A stretch of 64,000 nt of DNA from Pseudomonas poae (GTDB lineage Bacteria > Pseudomonadota > Gammaproteobacteria > Pseudomonadales > Pseudomonadaceae), in the NCBI GenBank assembly GCA_028869255.1, contig CP110972.1, positions 3,477,001 to 3,541,000 of the forward strand, written 5' to 3'. How positions within the stretch are numbered: position 1 is the stretch's first letter; each line of letters starts with the position of its first letter. Below, in pieces: positions 8,445 through 16,845 of the stretch. The notes below the pieces were generated by a model. It searched no databases. It worked only from the letters and a program-made list of their open reading frames with translations, and was not told where the DNA came from. A program made the position numbers and the translations under genes.

Positions 8445-9104
8445 ATGACAAACAAAACCTATGGTCAACTCTGCCCGATCGCCCGGTCGCTGGATGTGCT
8501 GGGAGATCGCTGGACGCTGCTATTGATTCGCGAATTCCTGCTGGGTCCAAAGCGATTCAAGGACCTGCTCGCGATTCTGACCGCAATGGGTCCAAACCGG
8601 CTCTCGGAACGTCTCGCCATGCTGGTGCAGAATGGCGTTATTCAACAAGTCACGTTGCGCACGCCTCCTGCTACGCCCGCCTACGAGCTGACGGCGCTGG
8701 GCGAACGGCTACGCAAGCCAGTGCTCGCGTTGGGTTTCTGGGGGCTGAGTTTGCCGATCGACGAGCGCATCGATCCGTCCAGTGCGCGGGCGGAGCTCAT
8801 AGCACTTTGCCTGACCAGTGCGAACGATTCGGCATCGAGCATCGGCTTGCAGGAAGTCTACGAATTTCAAGTGGGAGCAGAAGTCTTCCATATACAAGTC
8901 AACGACGGCAGCCTGTTGGCGAGGTCGGGGCCCTGCGCGGAGCCTGTCGACGTCAAGATCCAGTGCGATATGCAAACGTTCATTGCTCTGGCCCTACGCG
9001 AGGTCACGCCAACGCAGGCGCTTCGCGAAGGACAGGCAAAACTGCTGATCGGCGATCGTCCAGCGTTTACGCGCGTGTTCAAAGTACTCGAGTACAAGCC
9101 CTAA
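8445..9104 (+). CDS. HxlR family regulator with C-terminal SCP2-like domain
   Basis: A 219-residue protein. Residues 1-100 form an HxlR/MarR-type winged helix: CPIARSLDVLGDRWTLLLIREFLLGPKRFKDL, then GPNRLSERLAMLVQNGVI. The remaining 115 residues resemble an SCP2 sterol-carrier fold (VEPVDVKIQCDMQTFIALALRE-type pattern, then a glycine turn and hydrophobic C-terminus), an architecture known in a subset of HxlR regulators. The SCP2-like half may sense a hydrophobic ligand. A stand-alone SCP2-like protein is encoded at 13368 in the cluster downstream, which supports a lipid-like substrate. The ribosome binding site is weak. Twin palindromes lie 225 bp upstream. Confidence 0.88.
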   Translation: MTNKTYGQLCPIARSLDVLGDRWTLLLIREFLLGPKRFKDLLAILTAMGPNRLSERLAMLVQNGVIQQVTLRTPPATPAYELTALGERLRKPVLALGFWGLSLPIDERIDPSSARAELIALCLTSANDSASSIGLQEVYEFQVGAEVFHIQVNDGSLLARSGPCAEPVDVKIQCDMQTFIALALREVTPTQALREGQAKLLIGDRPAFTRVFKVLEYKP

Positions 9105-9112
9105 AACCTGGG

Positions 9113-9141
9113 GCCACCTCCTGTTTTTCTTGGGAGGTGGC
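9113..9141 (+). terminator. Hairpin after the HxlR gene, possible terminator
   Basis: GCCACCTCC and GGAGGTGGC form a perfect 9-bp stem around an 11-nt T-rich loop, 8 bp after the stop codon. A T-tract after the stem is missing, so termination efficiency is uncertain. The rest of the gap to 9401 shows nothing clear. Confidence 0.4.
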
Positions 9142-9401
9142 GGGCCTGAATGAGCCGCTATACCCAGACACCCACCCGCACCTTATTGCCCGTGCTCAAT
9201 CCGTCGCATTCTCGCGCACGGGGAACAACGCTGTCCCCTTAGCTGCCAGCCGAATCTATCTGCTCCTACTTGCCTGCATCCGATGTCGTCCGGTGGTAAC
9301 CCCGTGCACGTCAAACGCTCATGCGGCGTGTAACCACTTTCAGTAACACCTGCCCTGTCACCAGTGTCCGAAGCGCCATTACAAAAATAAGGAGACGCAG
9401 C

Positions 9402-9455
9402 ATGACCCGTTTTTTTACGCCTCAACGCAGTGCTTGCCTGGGCAGTACGAAATGA
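9402..9455 (+). other. Short upstream reading frame overlapping the GMC oxidoreductase start
   Basis: An ATG at 9402 with the strongest ribosome binding site in the area (AAGGAG, spacing 7) opens a 17-codon frame ending in TGA at 9453-9455. That stop overlaps the ATG at 9452 in the ATGA configuration. It is either a translationally coupled leader, or the true N-terminus of the next gene separated by a missing T in the 7-T run 9410-9416; one added T would fuse both frames without a stop. Confidence 0.5.
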
Positions 9456-11104
9456 ACTCATCTTTCGATCTCGACTATATCGTTATCGGCTCAGGATTCG
9501 GCGGCAGCGTGTCTGCCTTGCGGTTGACCGAAAAAGGTTATTCCGTCGCAGTCATGGAGATGGGTCGACGCTGGACACCCGAGGATTTCCCCGAGTCGAA
9601 TTGGGACATTCGTCGCTGGATGTGGCGACCCGGCATGAAGATGTTCGGCTTCTACAACATGCGCAAATTCCGCCACGTGATGATCGTGAGCGGCAACGCG
9701 GTGGGTGGTGGATCAATCACCTACGCCAATGTCTTGCTGAAGCCGAACGACAGCATATGGAGTGAAGGTTCCTGGGCCGGTTTAGCGGACTGGAAACGGA
9801 TCATGCCGCAGCACTACGCCACGGCAGAGAAAATGCTCGGCGTGACAGAGAGCAAAATCATGGCAGAGGCCGATCTACGCCTCAAAAAAATGGCGGATCT
9901 GCAAGGCGTTGGCCACACGTATCACGCCCCCCACGTAGGAGCGTTCTTTGCTCCTGAAGGCGAGGAAGGCGGCAAGACTTATCCGGACCCCTACTTCGGC
10001 GGTGAGGGCCCCGATCGCGGAACCTGCACCGCGTGCGGCGGTTGCATGATGGGTTGCAAGCACAACGCAAAAAACACGCTCGACAAAAACTACCTTTATC
10101 TCGCGCAAAAGCGTGGTGCCCAGGTGTTTGCTGAGACCAAGGTGGTAGACGTCCGGCCGCTTAACAACAAAGAAGACGGCAGTGAGGGTTATGAAGTCTT
10201 TACCGAGTGCTCAACGGCTTGGTTCAAAAAGCAGCGTCGCAGTTTCCGCTGCCGCGGCTTGGTCTTCGCCGCGTCTTCCTTGGGCACGATGGAGTTGTTG
10301 TTTCGCCTCAAGCAAAAAGGCTCATTGCCACACATCAGTGCGGACCTGGGAAAGCGGGTACGTACGAATGCCGAGTCGCTTATTGGGATTCGCTTTCCTG
10401 CAACGGACAAAAGCATGTCGCCAGGGCTGGCGGGTGGTGGCGGCATCTACCTTGATGAGCGCACCCATATCGGCGTCGTGCGTTACCCGGAAGGCTCGGA
10501 TGCGATTGGCCTGCTGATGACTTTGCTATGCGGCGGACGTGCCGGGTGGACACGAATTTTTACCTGGCTGTGGATGCTGCTCAAGCACCCACTGCAAGCT
10601 TTGCACGTGCACAACCCCGTAGGGTTTGCTCGTCAGACGATGTTGTTGCTGGTGATGCAAACCGTGGACGCGTCGCTGAACATGAGGCTCAAACGTCGTT
10701 GGAGTTGGCCATTCGCAAAAAAGCTGGACAGCGAGGGAGGCCCGATCCCGACATTCATTCCAGAAGCCAATGCCTTTGCCGAAAAAGGCGCAAAAGCACT
10801 TGGCGGCATACCGACAACTTTTCTGTCCGAAATCTTATTCAACATCCCGACCACCGCGCACTGCATGGGTGGCTGTGCAATGGCCGATTCGCCAGAGCGA
10901 GGCGTGATGGACGTGCAGAGCCGCGTCTTCGGTTATCGAAACATGCTGGTCTGCGACGGCTCGATGCTCAGCGCCAATCTCGGGGTTAATCCAAGCCTGA
11001 CTATTACCGCATTGACCGAGCATGCCATGTCCTACATCCCAGTAAAAAACACCCAATTGCGGCGGATGTCGGATCGCGTCCCAGTGCACACCCTTCAATC
11101 TTGA
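9452..11104 (+). CDS. GMC-type FAD oxidoreductase with ferredoxin-like cysteine motif (cholesterol-oxidase-like)
   Basis: A 550-residue flavoprotein. The FAD-binding motif IVIGSGFGGSVSALRL lies near residue 10 and GNAVGGGSITYANVLLKP follows at about 85. A cysteine cluster CTACGGCMMGCKHNAKNTLDKNYL lies at about 195-215, a pattern seen in the bacterial GMC/cholesterol-oxidase branch. The C-terminal signature is HCMGGCAMADSPERGVMD then LVCDGSMLSANLGVNPSLTITALTEHAM. The start is uncertain: ATG at 9452, an in-frame TTG at 9434, or 9402 if a T has been lost (see the short frame there). It begins a same-strand series of oxidoreductase, hydrolase and SCP2 genes. Oxidation of a secondary alcohol on a ring system is a reasonable guess. 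Confidence 0.9.
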   Translation: MNSSFDLDYIVIGSGFGGSVSALRLTEKGYSVAVMEMGRRWTPEDFPESNWDIRRWMWRPGMKMFGFYNMRKFRHVMIVSGNAVGGGSITYANVLLKPNDSIWSEGSWAGLADWKRIMPQHYATAEKMLGVTESKIMAEADLRLKKMADLQGVGHTYHAPHVGAFFAPEGEEGGKTYPDPYFGGEGPDRGTCTACGGCMMGCKHNAKNTLDKNYLYLAQKRGAQVFAETKVVDVRPLNNKEDGSEGYEVFTECSTAWFKKQRRSFRCRGLVFAASSLGTMELLFRLKQKGSLPHISADLGKRVRTNAESLIGIRFPATDKSMSPGLAGGGGIYLDERTHIGVVRYPEGSDAIGLLMTLLCGGRAGWTRIFTWLWMLLKHPLQALHVHNPVGFARQTMLLLVMQTVDASLNMRLKRRWSWPFAKKLDSEGGPIPTFIPEANAFAEKGAKALGGIPTTFLSEILFNIPTTAHCMGGCAMADSPERGVMDVQSRVFGYRNMLVCDGSMLSANLGVNPSLTITALTEHAMSYIPVKNTQLRRMSDRVPVHTLQS

Positions 11105-11128
11105 AATAGCCTTTGTAGAGAAATCACC

Positions 11129-12388
11129 ATGACCGCCTCCCCGACTGAAGAAAATCTGCTGAACCAGCCCTTACACCTGCCGAACGGGAGCGTTTTTCGC
11201 AATCGCCTAGCCAAGGCGGCCATGAGCGAAACGCTGGGCACCTACAACAATCGCCCCACATTGAAACTCGTCGAGCTTTACCGTCGGTGGTCCGCGTCAG
11301 GCATTGGTTTGCTGATTACTGGAAATGTGATGATCGACCGGCGTGCGCTCGGTGAACCGGGCAATGTGGTGATTGAGGATGATGCGGACCTGCCGATGTT
11401 ACGCCAGTGGGCGCATGCCGCAACCGAGCAAGGCGCCGCGATCTGGGTGCAGCTTAATCACCCCGGCAAGCAGTCGACCAAAGGTCTGAACCACAGCAAC
11501 CTCGCGCCATCTGCCGTGCCGTTTCGCAAGGACATGGCCTCATTCTTCGAAACTCCACGCGAAGCTACGACGGCCGAGATCGAAGAGATAATTCAACGCT
11601 TCGGCCGCAGCGCAGCCACCTGCAAGAAGGCGGGTTTCAGCGGCGTGCAAATCCATGGCGCGCACGGTTATCTGATCAACCAGTTCCTGTCTCCTCACCA
11701 CAATCGGCGAACGGATGAATGGGGTGGTAGCCCTGAAAAACGTCGGCGTTTCGTTTTGGCCGTCTATACCGAAATACGGCGCCAGGTCGGCGCCGATTTT
11801 CCGGTCGCAATCAAGCTCAATTCTGCAGACTTCCAGTTCGGCGGTTTCAATGAACAAGAGTCCATGGCAACGATCCATGCACTCGCCGAAGCAGGCATCG
11901 ATCTGATTGAAATTTCGGGCGGCACTTATGAAGCGCCCGCCATGAGTGGCGGACTCGAAGAAACCAAAAAAGCATCCACCGTCGCACGTGAGGCCTACTT
12001 TTTGGAGTTTGCCGAGAAAGTGCGCGCCTCGATCGACGTGCCGCTGATGGTCACAGGCGGTTTTCGCAGCGCCGCTGCCATGAACGCCGCGTTGGGTTCC
12101 GGCGCGCTGGATGTCATAGGCCTGGCACGGCTGTTGGCGATTGATCCCGAAGCACCGGCGGCCCTGCTGCAAGGGCAGGACAGCGCGCAGCGTGTACGAC
12201 CGATCACCACAGGCATCAAGCAGATCGATCAGATGGGGGTCATGGAAATTCTGTGGTACTCGCTGCAGCTCAAGCGAATCGCCAGTGGCGGTGATCCAAA
12301 ACCCGATGAAAGTGGGCTTTGGGCACTTGCAAAATCGGTGCTGAAAAGTGGCTGGGGCACATTCCGTACGCGACGCGCGCGTGCATGA
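11129..12388 (+). CDS. NADH:flavin oxidoreductase (Old Yellow Enzyme / FMN barrel)
   Basis: A 419-residue FMN TIM-barrel protein. The barrel occupies about residues 15-350 with AKAAMSETLGTY, WVQLNHPGKQS, VQIHGAHGYLINQFLSPHHNRRTDEWGGSPEKRRRF and the FMN-phosphate segment TGGFRSAAAMNAAL. There is no 4Fe-4S/FAD extension, so it is a single-domain ene-reductase with a C-terminal tail of about 60 residues rather than a 2,4-dienoyl-CoA reductase. It follows the GMC gene by 24 bp and probably acts in the same pathway, for example removing a double bond conjugated to the ketone made by the GMC enzyme (inference). It is a second ene-reductase beside the one at position 2. Confidence 0.92.
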   Translation: MTASPTEENLLNQPLHLPNGSVFRNRLAKAAMSETLGTYNNRPTLKLVELYRRWSASGIGLLITGNVMIDRRALGEPGNVVIEDDADLPMLRQWAHAATEQGAAIWVQLNHPGKQSTKGLNHSNLAPSAVPFRKDMASFFETPREATTAEIEEIIQRFGRSAATCKKAGFSGVQIHGAHGYLINQFLSPHHNRRTDEWGGSPEKRRRFVLAVYTEIRRQVGADFPVAIKLNSADFQFGGFNEQESMATIHALAEAGIDLIEISGGTYEAPAMSGGLEETKKASTVAREAYFLEFAEKVRASIDVPLMVTGGFRSAAAMNAALGSGALDVIGLARLLAIDPEAPAALLQGQDSAQRVRPITTGIKQIDQMGVMEILWYSLQLKRIASGGDPKPDESGLWALAKSVLKSGWGTFRTRRARA

Positions 12389-12500
12389 GCGCGGCCGTCG
12401 CTGACCCGATCGCGCTGATTTTCACTGTGCCTGCCCCCTTACGTACACAGGTTCAACGGCGGCGCCTGCACAACATGACAAAATCTTGGAGCACTTCAAA

Positions 12501-13346
12501 ATGAGCTATAGCCATCTAACCGCCCCTACCCTCTATGTCGACGTCGATGGGGACACCTTCGCCTACCGCCGCTGGGGCAATGACAAGACAGACCAACCTC
12601 CCCTGTTCCTCCTCCAACATTTCCGTGGCGGCATGGATCATTGGGACCCCATCATGACGGATGGGCTGGCGGCAGGGCGCGAGGTCATTCTCTACAACGG
12701 TCGCGGCATTGCGTCCTCTTCCGGAGAACCGCGTAACCGAATTGAGCTGATGGCCGACGACGCTGCCGCGGTGATCCGCGCACTCGGTCTATCAACAGTC
12801 GATGTGCTGGGTTTCTCGCTCGGCGGTTTTATCGCACAGGACCTGACTCGACGCCATCCCGACCTCGTGCGCAAACTGATGCTGCTGGGTACCGGGCCGC
12901 GTGGCGGTAATCCTGACTCAGACCCAGGTGTGTTGGAAGCCGCACCACGTCCCGTCCCCACAGTGGACGATTTTCTGTTTCTGTTTTTCGGTCGATCCGA
13001 AGCGGCGCGACAGGCAGGACGCGATTTCTGGGAGCGCCGTCATCAGCGCGTCGACCAGGACCCGCCAAGCTCTGCGCAGGTGATACAAGCACAGATCGAA
13101 GCCCATATGCACTTTATGCCCAAGCCGGACCCAAAAAATCCCTTCGATCATCTGCGCGCCATCAAACAGCCAACGTTCATCCTCAACGGCATGAATGACA
13201 TCATGGTTCCAACGGTCAACTCCTGGTACATGGCCCAGAACATCCCGAACGCCCAGTTATTCCTGTACCCGGATGCGGGCCACGGCGCCCAATTCCAATG
13301 CCCTGAGCGCTTTCTGAAACACGCCATCGCGTTCCTCAGCGAATAA
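12501..13346 (+). CDS. Alpha/beta hydrolase
   Basis: A 281-residue serine hydrolase. I chose the ATG at 12501 because GGAG lies 9 nt upstream; an in-frame TTG at 12486 is less likely. The nucleophile elbow is GFSLGG at about residue 105, the acid probably Asp in NGMNDIMVP at about 235, and the His in YPDAGHGAQFQ near 260. The strand motif LLQHFRGGMDHWDP and LYNGRGIASSSGEP match the hydrolase family of the genes at 13800 and the remnant at 1805, so the region holds three related copies. Candidate roles are ester, lactone or C-C bond hydrolysis. Confidence 0.9.
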   Translation: MSYSHLTAPTLYVDVDGDTFAYRRWGNDKTDQPPLFLLQHFRGGMDHWDPIMTDGLAAGREVILYNGRGIASSSGEPRNRIELMADDAAAVIRALGLSTVDVLGFSLGGFIAQDLTRRHPDLVRKLMLLGTGPRGGNPDSDPGVLEAAPRPVPTVDDFLFLFFGRSEAARQAGRDFWERRHQRVDQDPPSSAQVIQAQIEAHMHFMPKPDPKNPFDHLRAIKQPTFILNGMNDIMVPTVNSWYMAQNIPNAQLFLYPDAGHGAQFQCPERFLKHAIAFLSE

Positions 13347-13367
13347 CCCCTACGGAGCGAGTACATC

Positions 13368-13766
13368 ATGCTGAAATTCAAATTTTTGTTATGGGCGTTG
13401 ACCAAGCTGTTACAGCGAGCCATCAAGAAAAACCCCGGCTGCGCAAAACTGGTCAAAGGCAAGTCGCTGGTCTTTCAGATTCGAACAGAGGATGGCGTGG
13501 GTCGCTACTTCACCGTTGCGAACGGAAAGATAAAATCTGCCGCAGGCTTAACGCAAAAGCCAGCCTTCACTCTGTCGTTTAGAAACGCACAAAGAGGCTT
13601 CGCCATACTGTCGGCTAAAGACAGCAAAGATGAATTCCTGACTGGGTTGCGTAAAGGCGATCTAAAAATCAGCGGTGATTTTGTTGAGGTGATGTGGTTC
13701 CAGGGGTTAACAGAATACTTGCAGCCGGCTAAAAACCCTGCACAGGTCTTTTTTACGACGCGCTAG
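13368..13766 (+). CDS. SCP2 sterol-binding-domain-like protein
   Basis: A 132-residue protein with a good ribosome binding site (CGGAG). The pattern GKSLVFQIRTEDGVGRYFTVANGKIKSA, then AFTLSFRNAQRGFAILSAK and LRKGDLKISGDFVEVMWFQGL, fits the SCP2 fold: a beta-sheet with glycine turns and a C-terminal GDLKISGD loop. SCP2 proteins bind lipids, sterols or acyl-CoA. It sits between two alpha/beta hydrolases and may carry or present a hydrophobic intermediate; the HxlR regulator at 8445 has a similar domain. Assigned by pattern only, so moderate certainty on function. Confidence 0.75.
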   Translation: MLKFKFLLWALTKLLQRAIKKNPGCAKLVKGKSLVFQIRTEDGVGRYFTVANGKIKSAAGLTQKPAFTLSFRNAQRGFAILSAKDSKDEFLTGLRKGDLKISGDFVEVMWFQGLTEYLQPAKNPAQVFFTTR

Positions 13767-13799
13767 GGCTCGACACACTCAACTCTGGAGTAAAAACCC

Positions 13800-14761
13800 A
13801 TGCATCGTTTATTTGCAATGGCCGTGCTGTGCGTCACGTTTGGAGCATCCTTCAATACGGCATCCGCCCAGGTCCAGGCAGTGGGCTCCCCGGCGCCAAG
13901 CCCATCATCAAGCGAATCTCGACCGGGTGTCGAATGGCGAAATGTGCGCACCCAGTTCGTCTCCACAGGCGGTGTTTATTACGCCTATCGTGAGCTTGGA
14001 CAGAATCAGGGTGGCACGCCCGTCGTGTTTCTAAACCACTTGGCCGCCGTGCTGGACAACTGGGATCCGCGTGTCGTGGACGGGATCGCGGCGAACCACC
14101 ACGTTGTCGTGTTCGACAATCGTGGCGTCGGCGCTTCAACCGGCGAACCTGCGGCAACCATCGAACAGATGGCTGATGATGCAATCAGCTTCATCAAAGC
14201 CAAGGGCTACACGCAGGTCGACCTGTTCGGCTTCTCGATGGGAGGCATGATTGCCCAGGAAATCGTGCTCAAGGAGCCGCAACTTGTCCGCAAGATCATC
14301 CTGGCCGGCACCGGCCCGGCAGGTGGCGAGGGCATCAGCACCGTCGCCGGCGTTTCCAATAGAGCCCTGATCCGGGGCCTCTTGACGTTCCAGGATCCTA
14401 AACAGTTTCTGTTCTTCACGCGTACCGCTAACGGAATCGCCGCAGGCAAGGCGTTCCTGGAGCGGCTGAAAGAGCGTTCTGAAAAACGCGACGACGAGAT
14501 CAGCTTTTCCGCCTATCGGGCGCAGTTAAAGGCCCTGCGCGCCTGGGGCGAGAAAGCCCCTCCGATCTCTCTGTCGTCAAGCAACCGGTGCTTATCGCCA
14601 ATGGAAAAGACGACCTGATGGTTCCGATCGAGAACTCGCGTGATCTTGCACGCAGGCTCCCCCACAGCGAGTTGATCATCTACCCTGACGCCGGTCATGG
14701 CGGCATATTTCAGTTTTATGCCGACTTCGTACCCGCCGCGCTCAAGTTTCTGGCTCGTTAA
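13800..14761 (+). pseudogene. Secreted alpha/beta hydrolase, frameshifted
   Basis: The ATG at 13800 starts a protein with a signal peptide (MHRLFAMAVLCVTFGASFNTASAQ). It contains VFLNHLAAVLDNWDPR, VVVFDNRGVGASTGEP and the nucleophile elbow GFSMGG. The frame stops at 14618, before the catalytic acid and His. Shifting frame at the C run 14557-14560 restores KQPVLIANGKDDLMVP and YPDAGHGGIFQF, ending at the TAA 14759-14761. One extra C in that run would give an intact protein of about 320 residues. So either the gene is recently inactivated or the base is a sequencing error. Relatives: 12501 and the remnant at 1805; this one appears to be exported. Confidence 0.85.
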
Positions 14762-14805
14762 CACACCTCTGCATCCACCTGGCGCTACACGATAAGGAGA
14801 ACGCC

Positions 14806-15630
14806 ATGAGCACTTATACAACAGGCAACATTGGCAAGCGGGCGCTGGTGACGGGCGCTTCCAGTGGCATTGGTGCGGCAATCGCCCGTGAACTTGCGGC
14901 GCTCGGCGTGGATCTGGTGCTGACGGCGCGGCGGCGCGACGCACTCGAATCGGTGGCCGCATCCTGCGAGGGTGTGAAGGTCGAGATCGTCACCGCCGAC
15001 CTCGGCAAGCCCGATGCCGCACGCGCGCTGTGGGACGAAGTGATCGCCGCCGGCCCCATCGATATCCTGATCAACAATGCCGGATTCGGCTACTTCCGCC
15101 GATTCGACGCGGTCGACTGGGCGCGCGACGCCGAACTCGTCCAAGTCAACATGACCTCACTTGTCGAGCTTGCAAGGCGCTTCGTTGACACTCGCAAGGC
15201 AAGCACCGGCCGTGCGTACATGGTCAACATCGCATCGACCGGCGCGTACCAGTCAGTGCCGAACATGGCGCTGTATGCCGCGTCAAAAGCCTTCGTGCGC
15301 AACTTCAGCGAGGCTCTGCATGACGAGCACCGCGACACGCCGCTGTCGGTGACCTGCATCTGCCCAGGCGGCACCAACACCGCCTTCCATGCTGCGTCAG
15401 GCGGGGGCGACTACTCGAAGATCGCGAACGCATCGATGAAAAGCGCGGAGTTCGTGGCACACGCTGCAGTCCAAGCGATGCTACGCGGCAGGCGCACGGT
15501 TGTGCCCGGCCTGTTCAACAAGTTGTCATGCCTGGGCGTGCGATTCGTGTCGCGCAGGTTCGCGTCTCGGCTGGCAACTCAAGTGCTCGGGAAACCGCGA
15601 TTCGTTCTGCCAACACGCGGTGAACATTAG
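14806..15630 (+). CDS. SDR family NAD(P)-dependent oxidoreductase
   Basis: A 274-residue SDR with a good ribosome binding site (AAGGAG). Motifs are ALVTGASSGIGAAIA (residues 13-27), NNAGF at about 88-92, IASTG (catalytic Ser) and YAASK (catalytic Tyr and Lys) near 160-165. The segment CICPGGTNTAFHAA is the post-catalytic PG motif. The C-terminus has extra basic, hydrophobic sequence (RFVSRRFASRLATQVLG) that might contact a membrane. It is the last intact gene before the integrase remnant and tRNA-Gly, so it closes the catabolic cluster. Confidence 0.92.
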   Translation: MSTYTTGNIGKRALVTGASSGIGAAIARELAALGVDLVLTARRRDALESVAASCEGVKVEIVTADLGKPDAARALWDEVIAAGPIDILINNAGFGYFRRFDAVDWARDAELVQVNMTSLVELARRFVDTRKASTGRAYMVNIASTGAYQSVPNMALYAASKAFVRNFSEALHDEHRDTPLSVTCICPGGTNTAFHAASGGGDYSKIANASMKSAEFVAHAAVQAMLRGRRTVVPGLFNKLSCLGVRFVSRRFASRLATQVLGKPRFVLPTRGEH

Positions 15631-15728
15631 ATACTGCAATGAACCTGTGGCGGCTTGAAAATGTGCGTGATGCTGCCGGCATTACGTTGCTGGATCATAT
15701 TGATAAATCTTCCCCCTCCCCCCGCTGG

Positions 15729-15891
15729 CTATATGGGGCGGCGTGCCGCTAACATCTGGTCGGGCAGTTGTTCCATCAGCAGATAGGGGTTGTTCGCCAC
15801 CGGTGGTTTGGGCAGTGCGACGACGTCCAGGTCTGAGGTAGGTTTTATCTGTAGGTCTGGCGTGCCGAATGGCCATATCTGATAGAGGCAT
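15729..15891 (-). pseudogene. Remnant of a P4/clc-type tyrosine integrase N-terminus
   Basis: On the minus strand an ATG at 15891 with AGGAG 7 nt upstream starts MPLSDMAIRHARPTDKTY. This closely follows the conserved start of P4-family integrases (M-L-D-x-AIRxAKPxDKxYKL). After Tyr-18 the similarity stops. From there the next frame reads protein-like sequence (LDVVALPKPPVANNPYLLM) to a TAG at 15729-15731, possibly the tail of another gene. The start lies 223 bp from the 3' end of tRNA-Gly and in the same orientation, the arrangement known for ICEclc-like elements. Only about 18 residues support the integrase call. Confidence 0.5.
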
Positions 15892-16113
15892 GGTGAGCTC
15901 CTGTTAGAGAGTCAGCACCCGATGCTCGTCTGGCGACCTGAGAGGATCCAGCAACAATACGAATTTGAGTCTTTCCGGAAAAAGTACTTAAAAAGGTACT
16001 TAAACATACTGGATTACCCTGGTTTTCAGTGGTTTTCCGCAGAAACGAAAAAAGACGCCTAAGCGTCTATTTCGTGGACCCCAGTGCCCAATGGACATCT
16101 GTGGATCAAATTT
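15892..16113. other. Gap between integrase remnant and tRNA-Gly
   Basis: It contains a direct repeat GTACTTAAA at about 15987 and 15999 and the tRNA terminator hairpin. It would correspond to the attP-int leader region of an integrative element; no gene seen. The stretch 15631-15728 between the SDR gene and the remnant is also empty. Confidence 0.35.
16048..16068 (-). terminator. Rho-independent terminator of the tRNA-Gly transcript
   Basis: On the minus strand AGACGC-TTAG-GCGTCT is followed by a run of six T. It lies 46 bp beyond the CCA end of the tRNA and in its direction of transcription. Confidence 0.75.
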
Positions 16114-16189
<76 letters not shown>

Positions 16190-16252
16190 GTCTTGGTGGT
16201 GTGCATTCTATAGAATCCAGAACCCCCGTCAACCCCTTGATTCAAAAAAGTT

Positions 16253-16819
16253 TTATTTCTTTTCAACGGTGGTGCGCAGGTGAGGCCAGGCTGCGCGCAA
16301 ATACTGGAGCATGGACCACAGGGTCAGGCCGGCGGCGATCAACAGCAGGGCGTAGCCCAGCAGAACCCAGAAGGTGAAGTCCGACGGGTTGGCCAGCAGG
16401 ATCACCAGCGCGAGCATTTGCGCGGCGGTTTTCCATTTGCCCATGTTGGAGACGGCAACGTGGGCGCGGGCGCCGATTTCGGCCATCCATTCGCGCAGGG
16501 CCGAGACGACGATCTCGCGGCCGATGATCACCGCGGCCGGCAGGGTGAGCCACAGGTTGCCGTGTTCCTGCACCAGCAGGACCAGGGCGACCGCCACCAT
16601 CAGTTTGTCGGCCACAGGGTCGAGGAACGCGCCGAAAGGCGTGCTCTGTTCCAGGCGGCGGGCCAGGTAGCCGTCGAGCCAGTCGGTGGCGGCCGCAAAG
16701 GCAAACACCGAACTTGAGGCCAGGTAGCTCCATTCGTACGGTAAATAGAACAACAAAATGAAAATCGGGATAAGCAGGACGCGTAGAACGGTGATCAGAT
16801 TAGGGATATTCATCGGCAC
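16253..16819 (-). CDS. pgsA: CDP-diacylglycerol--glycerol-3-phosphate 3-phosphatidyltransferase
   Basis: A 188-residue integral membrane enzyme that makes phosphatidylglycerol phosphate from CDP-diacylglycerol and glycerol-3-phosphate, the committed step to phosphatidylglycerol. The CDP-alcohol phosphotransferase motif is complete at about residues 46-71: [10 protein letters not shown]...[10 protein letters not shown], with the four Asp residues that bind metal. Several hydrophobic helices are visible ([29 protein letters not shown], and a C-terminal pair). It follows uvrC by 26 bp on the same strand, and the gene order gacA-uvrC-pgsA is standard in Pseudomonas. Confidence 0.97.
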   Translation of the reverse strand: MPMNIPNLITVLRVLLIPIFILLFYLPYEWSYLASSSVFAFAAATDWLDGYLARRLEQSTPFGAFLDPVADKLMVAVALVLLVQEHGNLWLTLPAAVIIGREIVVSALREWMAEIGARAHVAVSNMGKWKTAAQMLALVILLANPSDFTFWVLLGYALLLIAAGLTLWSMLQYLRAAWPHLRTTVEKK

Positions 16820-16845
16820 AACTGGCTACGAGGTGGAAAGGCATT

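Noticed and set aside
8267..9346. 359-codon open frame on the plus strand over the HxlR gene
   Set aside because: It overlaps the HxlR gene in another frame, has shadow-type composition (rich in Arg, Ser, Ala) and no motif; the HxlR frame is clearly the coding one.
1..15900. Second copy of the 18-bp tRNA-Gly end as the far attachment site
   Set aside because: I looked for TGGAGCGGGAAACGAGAC on both strands in this stretch and found none, so the far end is not in the window.
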